This document shows positions 33,594 to 41,694 of a stretch of 48,342 nt of DNA, piece by piece. The first letter of the stretch is position 1; each line of letters opens with the position of its first letter. The position numbers and the translations under genes were made by a program. The DNA comes from JANYJZ01 sp964523395 (GTDB lineage: Bacteria > Bacteroidota > Ignavibacteria > UBA10030 > SZUA-254). The stretch lies in NCBI GenBank assembly GCA_964523395.1, contig CAZFXS010000019.1, positions 1 through 48,342 on the forward strand, in the 5' to 3' direction. Under the pieces are notes generated by a model that ran no database searches, had not been told where the DNA came from, and saw nothing but the letters and a program-made list of their open reading frames with translations.

Positions 33594-34522
33594 TTGGTTC
33601 CCTTTATGTTCTTTACGGGCAATGACGCGATGAATTGTTTAAAGCGTTGCACAAGCTGCTGAAATTCTTTTTGGTCTAATTTTCCATGTTCCTTAGCAAT
33701 GCGGGCTACCTCAATTCCGGCAATTGTATAGAGCGGCAACAGGTGAGGAGCCAGCTTGGATAATGTTGTGAGATGCAGATCGATTGTCGCATAGTCACCG
33801 CGCATGATAGGGCCGGTCAGTGACTGAGCAGCAGAATGTTTGATGCTGTTTTCCATCGAGGTTGTCATAAGCGGACCGAACACTTCTGTCCACGATGCAG
33901 TTAATTGGAGTTTTTCCGAAAGCTCACTGACTGCATTGAGGAATGCCATCATATAATTTGATGCAAAGACCGAAGCGATATGATACAACGGTTTTAACTC
34001 TGCAGAGATGACCACTGCTTTTCCTCCGATGTCCAGTACCAAATTCTCCGCTTTGCGAACAGCAAGGGCGTCACCTTCAATCCCATAATAAATTCCCCTC
34101 AGTTTCGTTTTGAGCTTTTGTTTTGACTGATTGTGGGGAAATGTCTGCACCGGATGAATAGAAGCAACGGCAGTTCCAAGTTTTTTGAGCGGTAGCAGAA
34201 CAGTGGATGAGTAGGCACCGGAGCAATGTGCCACAAAAAGCTTTTTAAACGATATTTTTTTTATTGCCGTCAGTTTCCTGGCGCTGTAAGCTATTGCGTT
34301 ATCAGAGACAGTTATCAAAATTATTTCCGAATCGGTTGCAATATCTGAAATCTGAGATGAAATCCTCTTGCATTTGACCGCTTTCGATAAGGCAAGCGCT
34401 TTCGAGCCGGTACGGCTGATAATACTGGCGATGGGGTATCCTTTGTCGAAGAGTGCCATGGTAAGAGCTGATCCAACAACTCCTGCGCCGATGATGGAAA
34501 CTTTTGGGAGGCGTGCGGGCAT
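33590..34522 (-). CDS. Rossmann-fold DUF2520 protein (oxidoreductase-like)
   Basis: The ATG at 34522 gives 310 residues and a 4-nt gap to the upstream MEMO gene; a longer frame would overlap it. The N-terminus is a NAD(P)-binding Rossmann fold (KVSIIGAGVVGSALTMALFDKG). The HCSGAYSS and SIHPVQTFP motifs and the C-terminal helical domain (ASVFASNYMMAFLNAV, GPIMRGDYATIDLHL) match the DUF2520 family, related to ketopantoate/pyrroline-5-carboxylate reductases. Its substrate is not known. It is coupled to the nucleotidyltransferase gene by an ATGA overlap. Confidence 0.88.
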   Translation of the reverse strand: MPARLPKVSIIGAGVVGSALTMALFDKGYPIASIISRTGSKALALSKAVKCKRISSQISDIATDSEIILITVSDNAIAYSARKLTAIKKISFKKLFVAHCSGAYSSTVLLPLKKLGTAVASIHPVQTFPHNQSKQKLKTKLRGIYYGIEGDALAVRKAENLVLDIGGKAVVISAELKPLYHIASVFASNYMMAFLNAVSELSEKLQLTASWTEVFGPLMTTSMENSIKHSAAQSLTGPIMRGDYATIDLHLTTLSKLAPHLLPLYTIAGIEVARIAKEHGKLDQKEFQQLVQRFKQFIASLPVKNIKGTK

Positions 34523-34526
34523 GTGG

Positions 34527-35366
34527 TCAGTTCGGTCGCGTAATGATTGCGGAAAGATATCCAACTACGCGACTGTGGTCGCCTGTGATATCACCGGAAT
34601 TACAATGATGAAGAATAGTAACCTTGTCTGCACCTAAAAGCTCTGATGCTATCATAACCGCTGCAACCGGTCCGCCCCCGCAGGCTTCTGTCCGTTCCGT
34701 TTCCAGATCATGTAACAGGTTCTCACAGTTAAAGTTTTTGATGTTGTCGATAACAATCTGGTCAAGCTCGTTAGCTTCGGTGTAGGGATGATAATGGGAG
34801 AGATCGGAGCTTGCAATCAGCAGAACATTTTTGTCCTCACATATTTCGCCAAGCTTTTTCCCAAGGTGAATGCAATATTCTTTCCGTTGGTCTCCCATGA
34901 CAATGGGAAGCATTGAAAATGCATCATGATACATGTGTTGTAAAAAGGGGAGTTGTACTTCAACCGCGTGTTCCTGGCCGTGCCCGGCGGAAGAAGCTGA
35001 GATCAGCGTTTCATTCTTTAATAATGCGGATCTTAATGATTCATTGACAGGAATCTTCCCCATTGGTGTGGTGTATCCCGCTCTGTCGTAGACTGTTATC
35101 CCGTCGAAATATTCACGGTGACTTGGAGAAACGATAACAATCACCTCAAAATGAAGCCCTTGCAGTTGCCGGTATCCTGAAGCCGCAGTCGCACCGGAAT
35201 ACTGATAGCCCGCGTGAGGAAGGATCAACCCAAGAGGGAAACCGGGAATTTTTGCAGACCTGTTCTGTTGTAGCAATGCCGAAATTTCGGTCTGAAGTTC
35301 CTGCACATCACCAGGGTAAAACAGTCCTGCAACAGCAGGTCGTCTGTATATGGTGTGTTGTATCAT
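34527..35366 (-). CDS. MEMO1-family protein (AmmeMemoRadiSam system protein B)
   Basis: The 279-residue protein matches the MEMO family: RRPAVAGLFYPGD, then LGLILPHAGYQYSGATAA, the GHGQEHAVEVQLPFLQ block and IASSDLSHYHPY. Conserved histidines and the late cysteine (EACGGGPVAAV) form a metal-binding pocket like that of nonheme iron dioxygenases. In prokaryotes it often goes with AMMECR1 and a radical SAM enzyme. AMMECR1 lies 21 nt upstream here, but the radical SAM partner is not adjacent. Biochemical role in bacteria is unknown. Confidence 0.93.
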   Translation of the reverse strand: MIQHTIYRRPAVAGLFYPGDVQELQTEISALLQQNRSAKIPGFPLGLILPHAGYQYSGATAASGYRQLQGLHFEVIVIVSPSHREYFDGITVYDRAGYTTPMGKIPVNESLRSALLKNETLISASSAGHGQEHAVEVQLPFLQHMYHDAFSMLPIVMGDQRKEYCIHLGKKLGEICEDKNVLLIASSDLSHYHPYTEANELDQIVIDNIKNFNCENLLHDLETERTEACGGGPVAAVMIASELLGADKVTILHHCNSGDITGDHSRVVGYLSAIITRPN

Positions 35367-35387
35367 GAGATGTTAAGGTTAAGAGAC

Positions 35388-35948
35388 TCAGGCATTTAGG
35401 TTGATGTGTTCTTCCTTGAATACATCGGCGGTAAACGTAAACAATTTTACATTTTGTAATTTCCAACCATCCGACGGGAGTCCGGCTTTCAGGGCTACAT
35501 GTCCGAGGAATGTCAGTGAATCCCATCCGTGTTCGATTGCCACCTGCGGCAATAATAATCCGCGCCGGGATTGGGTTTGGAGCATCAAACCGTGTTTGCC
35601 GATAACGATTCGATGATAATCGGATACCGGTGTCATTTCAGAAAGCACGGATATTTCAATTGACACTGATTGAAGTTCTTTCCGTGTCAGAGGCTGAAAG
35701 CGTACATCTTCCATTGCCGCCTTTGCGGCACATACGCGGACAGTTTCCGCCAACGGATACAACGCATCCGCATACCCGATACAGCCGCGCAGGTCATTTC
35801 CGATGTGAAGCGTTACAAATGCACCACGCAATTCGGCAAGAGCTTTTGACGGCAGCCGGTTCAATTGTACATTTGATCGGAGAACTGCTGATATGATGGC
35901 GTCTCTGGCTTCTTTCAGAAGAAATTGTTTCTCGGTTTCCAACAGCAT
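35388..35948 (-). CDS. AMMECR1-domain protein (AmmeMemoRadiSam system protein A)
   Basis: The 186-residue protein carries the AMMECR1 core with the invariant LRGCIG hexapeptide in GNDLRGCIGYADAL. Further family blocks are AAMEDVRFQPLTRKEL, VSIEISVLSEMTPV, RRGLLLPQVAIEHGWDSLTFLGHVALKAGL. The domain may bind nucleotides or metal; its role in bacteria is unknown. It is the first gene of a leftward set (AMMECR1, MEMO, DUF2520, nucleotidyltransferase) and is divergent from glmM. Confidence 0.94.
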   Translation of the reverse strand: MLLETEKQFLLKEARDAIISAVLRSNVQLNRLPSKALAELRGAFVTLHIGNDLRGCIGYADALYPLAETVRVCAAKAAMEDVRFQPLTRKELQSVSIEISVLSEMTPVSDYHRIVIGKHGLMLQTQSRRGLLLPQVAIEHGWDSLTFLGHVALKAGLPSDGWKLQNVKLFTFTADVFKEEHINLNA

Positions 35949-36087
35949 ATCGCCACCGCAAGATGTTCGAGATCAACCCCACAAAACTTACGGAAAATAT
36001 GCCTCATATTCAAGGATAGAATCAAGCGATTGTTGCAATTCAGTGCCTCGTTTGCTACATTCTCACTACAAAACTTAACGAAATCAG

Positions 36088-37464
36088 ATGTCATTAATGG
36101 TCAGTATATCGGGCGTGCGCGGCATTGTCGGTGACACACTCACTCCCGAAACCGTCATTACGTACACTTCAGCATTTGCGGAATACTGCCGGCGCGGTCC
36201 CATTGTTCTCGGCCGCGACGGGCGGATTTCCGGTAAAATTATCGGAAACATTGTTTCATCAACACTTCTCTCGATGGGGTGTGATGTTATTGCCATTGGT
36301 GTGGCGCCAACTCCCACAGTTGCATTGGCAGTGGAAAAACTCAGCGCGGCAGGAGGGATTGCCATCACAGCAAGTCATAATCCGATAGAATGGAACGGAC
36401 TTAAATTTATTTCTTCCACCGGTATGTTTCTTAATGCCGGAGAAAATAAAAAGTTCTGGGCAATGGCCGAAAAACGACAATCGTATGTTCCCTGGAGTAA
36501 ATTAGGCAGACATGCGGTTGATAACTCATTTCTTGAGAAACATATTCAGATGGTCGTCGATCTTCCGTATATCAATATGGATGCCATCAGAAAAAAGAAA
36601 TTCAAAGTTGTTGTTGATTGCATTAATTCAGCCGGAGGTGTTATCGTGCCCCGGATGTTACGCTTGTTGGGGTGCGATGTTGTTGAGCTAAATTGTGATG
36701 TCAGCGGAATCTTTGCACGGACGCCCGAGCCGGTTCCGGAAAATCTTGGTGCAGTTTGTGCAAAGGTCAATGAAACAAAAGCGGATATTGGAATTGTTGT
36801 CGATCCGGATGTCGATCGCCTTGTGTTAATAACTGAAAAAGGTGAACCGTTTGGTGAGGAATATACTGTTACTTCCGCAATCAAATTTATACTTGAAAAA
36901 CAGAAACAAAAAGCTTCAGCTCAAAAAGCGAATGTTGTGGTAAATCTATCTACGACACGGGCAGTGGAAGATGTTGCAAAAAGTTTACAGGCAAACGTGC
37001 TTCGTACACCGGTGGGAGAAATTAACGTTGCTACCAGAATGAAAGAGTTTAATGCCGTCGTTGGTGGCGAAGGAAGCGGCGGGGTTATTGTGCCTGCCGT
37101 CCATTACGGACGCGATGCAATTGTAGGGATCGGAATAATTCTCCAGCAACTTGCCGAATTTCCAGGGACATTGTCGGAATTTAAGGCTTCGTTGCCGCAA
37201 TATACAATTGTTAAATCAAAAATCGCCGTCGGCAAGAATCATTCTTCCGATGTCTTGGATGATGTGAAACAGAAATTTGCCAAAGCGGGAACGATTAATG
37301 TTGACGATGGACTTAAAATCGATTTTGAAAACTCATGGGTTCACCTCCGGAAATCCAATACGGAACCGATTATCCGCATCATTGCCGAAGCGCCGACCGC
37401 GCAGGAAGCCGAGCAGCTTGTTCATCAATTTCAAAATGAAATCACTCAACTGCAACGATCATGA
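36088..37464 (+). CDS. glmM: phosphoglucosamine mutase / phosphomannomutase
   Basis: The 458-residue protein is an alpha-D-phosphohexomutase. The active-site serine lies in GIAITASHNPIEWNGLKF, the metal loop is VVDPDVDRL, the sugar loop is VVGGEGSGGVI, and the phosphate site is in RKSNTEPIIRI. The start MSLMVSISGVRGIVGDTLTPE resembles archaeal-type GlmM. It should convert glucosamine-6-phosphate to the 1-phosphate for UDP-GlcNAc synthesis, although phosphomanno- or phosphoglucomutase activity is possible. Its stop overlaps the ATG of the EutN-type gene by 4 nt. Confidence 0.9.
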   Translation: MSLMVSISGVRGIVGDTLTPETVITYTSAFAEYCRRGPIVLGRDGRISGKIIGNIVSSTLLSMGCDVIAIGVAPTPTVALAVEKLSAAGGIAITASHNPIEWNGLKFISSTGMFLNAGENKKFWAMAEKRQSYVPWSKLGRHAVDNSFLEKHIQMVVDLPYINMDAIRKKKFKVVVDCINSAGGVIVPRMLRLLGCDVVELNCDVSGIFARTPEPVPENLGAVCAKVNETKADIGIVVDPDVDRLVLITEKGEPFGEEYTVTSAIKFILEKQKQKASAQKANVVVNLSTTRAVEDVAKSLQANVLRTPVGEINVATRMKEFNAVVGGEGSGGVIVPAVHYGRDAIVGIGIILQQLAEFPGTLSEFKASLPQYTIVKSKIAVGKNHSSDVLDDVKQKFAKAGTINVDDGLKIDFENSWVHLRKSNTEPIIRIIAEAPTAQEAEQLVHQFQNEITQLQRS

Positions 37465-37736
37465 CACTCTGTAAAGTTATCGGAACGCTTGTCTCCACCC
37501 AAAAAAATGAGCATTTAAAAACACAAAAGATGCTTATATGCCAGCCAATAGCACTCGACGGAAGTTATATCGGTAGGGACCTTATTGCATTAGATTCTGT
37601 CGATGCCGGCGTGGGAGATACGGTGCTTGTTCTGCAGGAAGGGCAGGGCGCTTCCCAGATCATTAAGAATAAAAAAGCGCCGGTTCACTCGGTGGTTGTC
37701 GCTGTTGTTGATGGGATGGAAGTAAAAAACAGTTAG
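37461..37736 (+). CDS. EutN/CcmL-family microcompartment vertex protein (BMC-P)
   Basis: The 91-residue protein is a single Pfam EutN/CcmL domain. It begins LCKVIGTLVSTQKNEHL, as CcmL and EutN do, continues with KMLICQPIA and the hallmark LIALDSVDAGVGDTVLVLQEG, and ends with VHSVVVAVVDGMEV. In known microcompartments this domain forms pentamers that cap the vertices of the icosahedral shell. Its ATG overlaps the glmM stop (ATGA), so it is translated with glmM. No BMC-H or BMC-T shell gene is in the window, but a DeoC with an encapsulation-like helix is. It may be an orphan vertex protein; family membership is secure. Confidence 0.93.
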   Translation: MTLCKVIGTLVSTQKNEHLKTQKMLICQPIALDGSYIGRDLIALDSVDAGVGDTVLVLQEGQGASQIIKNKKAPVHSVVVAVVDGMEVKNS

Positions 37737-37775
37737 TTATTTGTTATCTGTTAACAGTTCTATGGGAGGCGTTGC

Positions 37776-38897
37776 ATGGTTTCAGTGTTTGATCTTCTTG
37801 TCTTGTCTCAAATTCCCCAGATTGGTGCAGGCCGTCTCCGCGCGCTGATTTCTCAATTCGAAACATCATCGGAGGTATTTCATGCCACCCCGCGCGTCAT
37901 GGCATCTATTCCCGGGTTCAGCAATAAACTTGCCGTACAAGTCAGTCATTTCCTGAAATCAGCTTCCATGGATGAGGCGAAACGATTTGCCGAAGACCAG
38001 CTCTCAAAACTTAACCGTGCCGGCGGTGAAATCATCAGTTATTGGGATGCACGGTATCCCGAATTGTTGAAAAGGATTTACGATCCTCCGGTTTTCTTCT
38101 TTATCAAAGGTGAATTAAAAGAAATTGACAGATATGCAATCGCAGTTGTCGGCACGCGGTCTCCTACTTCGTATGGAATAAGTACAACGGAAAAATTATG
38201 TCATGAATTTGTTTCATTGGGGATTACTGTTATCAGCGGAATGGCGCGGGGGATAGACACGATTGCACACGGTTCTGTCGTGAAGGGCAATGGTAGAACG
38301 ATTGCCATTATCGGATCCGGTATTAATGTCATCTATCCTCCGGAGAATAAGCCTCTGGCAGAAAAGATCGCAAAGCAAGGTGCGGTTATCAGCGAGTATA
38401 TGATGGGTGCAAAACCCGACGCTGTTAATTTTCCGAAACGGAACCGCATTATAAGTGGAATGTCATTAGGAACGCTTGTCGTTGAAACGGATATCAACGG
38501 TGGTGCAATGATAACAGCAAATACCGCATTAGACCAGAACAGGGAAGTCTTTGCCGTTCCGGGCAACGTCATTGCAAAACGGAGTAAAGGATGTAACGCT
38601 TTAATCAAGGATGGAAGGGCGAAGCTTGTCGAGAGTATAGAAGATATTCTCGATGAACTCTCCTCAAAATTAAAACCACTTCTGAAAAATGCTTCGTCTC
38701 AGAACTCTTATCAACCACTTAACCTTTCTCTGTTTGAGAAGAGTGTCTATGATATTCTTGGAGAAGAACCTCTGCATATTGATAAGATTGCGGAGCTTTC
38801 GCGCTGTTCAATTCCCGACGCCTTGGTGCATCTGCTAAGTCTGGAGTTTAAAGGAGTTGTCAAACAATTGCCCGGAAAAACATTCAAAAAAGTCTAA
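37776..38897 (+). CDS. dprA: DNA-processing protein DprA
   Basis: The 373-residue protein has a SAM-like N-terminal domain (PQIGAGRLRALISQF, ASIPGF), the Rossmann-like DprA core (YAIAVVGTRSPTSYG, TVISGMARGIDTIAHGSVV, TIAIIGSGINVIYPPEN, FPKRNRIISGMSLGTLVVE, NREVFAVPGNV) and a C-terminal winged helix (EEPLHIDKIAELSRC). It loads RecA on incoming single-stranded DNA during natural transformation. GGGAGG 6 nt upstream fixes the start. Confidence 0.96.
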   Translation: MVSVFDLLVLSQIPQIGAGRLRALISQFETSSEVFHATPRVMASIPGFSNKLAVQVSHFLKSASMDEAKRFAEDQLSKLNRAGGEIISYWDARYPELLKRIYDPPVFFFIKGELKEIDRYAIAVVGTRSPTSYGISTTEKLCHEFVSLGITVISGMARGIDTIAHGSVVKGNGRTIAIIGSGINVIYPPENKPLAEKIAKQGAVISEYMMGAKPDAVNFPKRNRIISGMSLGTLVVETDINGGAMITANTALDQNREVFAVPGNVIAKRSKGCNALIKDGRAKLVESIEDILDELSSKLKPLLKNASSQNSYQPLNLSLFEKSVYDILGEEPLHIDKIAELSRCSIPDALVHLLSLEFKGVVKQLPGKTFKKV

Positions 38898-39008
38898 AAT
38901 ATCCAAAATGTAAAGTGTTATGCTGTATCACAAATTGATGTTGGCGCGCTACTATATTTCTGGCACGGATTTTATTATTGAGAAAAACTTTCGTATTTTG
39001 GGTTCGGT

Positions 39009-39581
39009 ATGTTTATCATCGGTGAAGCGACTATAGAAGAGCCAGTGGCGTATGAACGGTTCTCATGCGACTTGGAGAAGTGTAAAGGCGCATGTTGCAC
39101 ACTCTCCGGCGGCAGAGGCGCGCCCCTTGAAGACCATGAAGTTCTCGAACTGAAAAAAGCTTTTCCGTTTGCGAAGAAATATCTTTCTGAACAGCACCTC
39201 AGGGCGATTGAGGTAAACGGAATGTCGGAAGGATATCCGGGAAATTATGCTACATCCTGTATCGATGATAAGGATTGCGTGTTTGTCTATTATGAACATG
39301 GCATCGCACGGTGCTCAGTAGAAAAGGCATACCTGAACGGTGAAACAGCCTGGAGAAAACCGTTATCCTGTCATTTGTTCCCGGTACGGATTTCAAACGG
39401 CACTGTCCGCTATGAGAAAATTTCGGAATGCGTTCCCGCCGTCCGTCGCGGCAAAGAAGAAAATGTTCCCATGTATGATTTTTTGAAAGAACCGCTTGTC
39501 CGAAGGTTCGGACAGCAATGGTATGATACATTCCGTGCCGAATGCATGCGGCGCGAATTATTACTCACAACGACTACATAG
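39009..39581 (+). CDS. DUF3109 family protein
   Basis: The 190-residue protein matches the DUF3109 pattern. It has a Cys-rich N-terminus (FSCDLEKCKGACC), further cysteines at CIDDKDCVF, RCSVEKAYL and CHLFPVRI, and a C-terminal FGQQWYDTF. The spacing suggests a metal or iron-sulphur site, as in the related YkgJ proteins, but this is not established. It is common in Bacteroidota and has no known function. It precedes rpoN by 21 nt, so it may share its transcript. Confidence 0.88.
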   Translation: MFIIGEATIEEPVAYERFSCDLEKCKGACCTLSGGRGAPLEDHEVLELKKAFPFAKKYLSEQHLRAIEVNGMSEGYPGNYATSCIDDKDCVFVYYEHGIARCSVEKAYLNGETAWRKPLSCHLFPVRISNGTVRYEKISECVPAVRRGKEENVPMYDFLKEPLVRRFGQQWYDTFRAECMRRELLLTTTT

Positions 39582-39602
39582 TTTACTTACGACAATACTT
39601 CA

Positions 39603-41051
39603 GTGCTAAATTTATCGCAACGACTTTCGCTTCAGATGAAGCTTACGCCCCAGCAGGTGCAATACCTGCAGCTGCTTCAATTGCCTGTGCTTGCACTTGA
39701 ACAGCGGATCAAGGCTGAACTGGAGATGAACCCGTTACTGGAGGAACTTGATGAGGCAGATCAGCTCCAGGAACAGGAAGATACGAAAACAGAAGAAGTT
39801 ACGCCGGAAACAGAACTGAAGGCGGAGGCAGAACTCTCAAAGCAAGAAGAAGGGTACACCTTTGAAGACTTCATGAACGACGACTTGGACGGTCACAAAG
39901 CCACACGTCAGGATTTCGGCGATGATGACAGGGAGGAATTTCCGCAACCCGCGGAGATTACCATTACTCAGCGGCTTATCGACCAGCTTAATCTTCTTGA
40001 CTTACAGCCGGAGGAAGAACTTCTTGGCGAAGAGATTATCGGCAATATCGATGAAGACGGTTATCTTCGTCGTGATGTACAACTGATTCTTCAGGACCTT
40101 AATCTTACAAATAACCTGGCAATTACGCCAGAGCAGGCCGAGGCAGTGCTTCACAAAATTCACCGTCTTGAGCCTCCCGGTATTGGGGCGCGGACTTTGC
40201 AGGAATGCCTGATCGTTCAGCTTGAGGTCGGAGAGTTCAATCTGAAACTGAAAGAACTTGCGCTGAAAATCCTTCGGGACCATTTCGAAGAATTTTCGAT
40301 GAAACATTACGGAGAACTTGCCAAAGCACTTTGCATTCATATCGACCAGTTGAAGCCGGTGATTGAACTTATTCAAAAACTCAATCCCAAACCGGGTGAA
40401 GGACAGTTTACTCCCCAACAGAATTATGTCATTCCGGATTTTACGGTTGAGCGGGATGGAGATGATTTTATCATATCACTCAATGACAGAAATGTCCCGC
40501 CGTTGCGTATTAATAAAGCATATAAGGAATTGATGTCGCGGAGGAAGAACGGAACGCCGGACGGAGTGAAGGATTTTATCCGCAAACGTTTTGAAGCGGC
40601 AAAGTGGTTCATTGCATCCATCAATCAGCGCCGGGATACTATGATGCGGGTGATGCGCGCCATTGTTGACAAGCAGAGGCCCTTTTTTGAAACCGGAGAG
40701 AATCTCCGGCCGCTTATTTACAGGGACATTGCCGATGTTATTTCCATGGATATATCGACGATCAGCCGCGTCGTGAACGGCAAATACGTCCAGACGGAGT
40801 TCGGCGTATACGAGCTTCGTTATTTCTTCAGCGATAAACTTACCACACAAAGCGGTGAAGAAGTATCAAACAAAGAAGCAAAGAAAATGATCAAGGAAAT
40901 CATCGAAAAAGAAGACCCCGATCATCCGCTTAGCGATGACCGTATTGCGGAAATGCTGAATAAGAACGGGCTGAATATTGCCCGGCGGACGGTGGCAAAA
41001 TACCGCGAGGCGATGAGAATCCCGGTCGCGCGTCTTCGCAGGAAAATCTGA
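39603..41051 (+). CDS. rpoN: RNA polymerase sigma-54 factor
   Basis: The 482-residue protein is a full-length sigma-54. Region I is SLQMKLTPQQVQYLQLLQLP, then MNPLLEEL; an acidic region II follows. The core-binding domain covers about residues 120-310. The HTH lies in DIADVISMDISTISRVVNGKYVQTEFG, and the RpoN box is ARRTVAKYRE near the C-terminus. The first codon is GTG. It requires enhancer-binding AAA+ activators, none of which is in the window. hslV follows after 21 nt. Confidence 0.97.
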   Translation: MLNLSQRLSLQMKLTPQQVQYLQLLQLPVLALEQRIKAELEMNPLLEELDEADQLQEQEDTKTEEVTPETELKAEAELSKQEEGYTFEDFMNDDLDGHKATRQDFGDDDREEFPQPAEITITQRLIDQLNLLDLQPEEELLGEEIIGNIDEDGYLRRDVQLILQDLNLTNNLAITPEQAEAVLHKIHRLEPPGIGARTLQECLIVQLEVGEFNLKLKELALKILRDHFEEFSMKHYGELAKALCIHIDQLKPVIELIQKLNPKPGEGQFTPQQNYVIPDFTVERDGDDFIISLNDRNVPPLRINKAYKELMSRRKNGTPDGVKDFIRKRFEAAKWFIASINQRRDTMMRVMRAIVDKQRPFFETGENLRPLIYRDIADVISMDISTISRVVNGKYVQTEFGVYELRYFFSDKLTTQSGEEVSNKEAKKMIKEIIEKEDPDHPLSDDRIAEMLNKNGLNIARRTVAKYREAMRIPVARLRRKI

Positions 41052-41072
41052 AAATTAATTTACGAGGTTGAG

Positions 41073-41609
41073 ATGTCTACGGTTATTCATGCAACGACAG
41101 TCATCGGATTAACACATAACGGCAAAACGGTGATCGGGGGCGATGGACAGGTTTCAGTCGGAAATGCCGTTATGAAACACCATGCAAAAAAAGTCCGCAA
41201 ACTGTACAATGATTCCGTGCTTGCCGGATTCGCCGGCGCGTCCGCGGATGCTTTCACTTTGTTTGAACGGTTCGAGGACCAATTACAGCAGTATCGCGGT
41301 AATCTGCTGCGTGCGGCGGTTGAACTTGCAAAACAATGGCGTACGGATAAATACCTGCGACAGCTGGAAGCTTTACTCGCAGTATTAAATAAAGAACAGG
41401 CACTGGTTATTTCCGGAACCGGAGACGTCATTGAGCCCGATGACGGTATTGTTGCAATTGGTTCGGGAGGAAACTACGCGTTGGTTGCTGCAAGGATGCT
41501 TAAATCGCATACAAAACTTTCTGCCAATGAAATCGTACGCCAATCGTTGGCAGCGGCGGCAGATATCTGCATTTATACCAACAAACACATAACCATAGAA
41601 GAATTGTAG
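41073..41609 (+). CDS. hslV: ATP-dependent protease subunit HslV
   Basis: The 178-residue protein is the proteasome-like peptidase. After a seven-residue propeptide (STVIHA) the mature protein starts with a threonine of the ATT pair, the N-terminal nucleophile. Further signatures are VIGGDGQVS, MKHHAKKVRKL, AGFAGASADAFTLFERFE and AIGSGGNYALAAA-like AIGSGGNYALVAARML. It forms dodecamers capped by HslU, whose gene is 85 nt downstream. Confidence 0.96.
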   Translation: MSTVIHATTVIGLTHNGKTVIGGDGQVSVGNAVMKHHAKKVRKLYNDSVLAGFAGASADAFTLFERFEDQLQQYRGNLLRAAVELAKQWRTDKYLRQLEALLAVLNKEQALVISGTGDVIEPDDGIVAIGSGGNYALVAARMLKSHTKLSANEIVRQSLAAAADICIYTNKHITIEEL

Positions 41610-41618
41610 GATTGAGTC

Positions 41619-41677
41619 ATTTATTCATTGAATCATTGAGCCATTTGTTTAATGAAGAAATGATTCAATGAGTAAAT
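41619..41677. repeat. inverted repeat between hslV and hslU
   Basis: A 19-nt arm atttattcattgaatcatt (41619-41637) is followed by a 21-nt loop and an almost perfect reverse complement (41659-41677, one mismatch). The text is built of cattgaa/cattgag words. The transcript could fold into a long A/U-rich hairpin inside the hslVU message. A partial A-run follows, so it is not a classic plus-strand terminator. Confidence 0.7.
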
Positions 41678-41694
41678 AAAAAAATTATCATATC

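Noticed and set aside
35981..36084. Direct repeat ACAAAACTTA (35981 and 36068) between AMMECR1 and glmM
   Set aside because: Only ten identical bases followed by loose similarity; too short to separate from chance in an A-rich spacer.
38961..38976. Sigma-54-like TGGCACGG element upstream of the DUF3109-rpoN genes
   Set aside because: The -24 half matches well, but the required GC at -12 is replaced by AT, so it does not qualify as a sigma-54 promoter.
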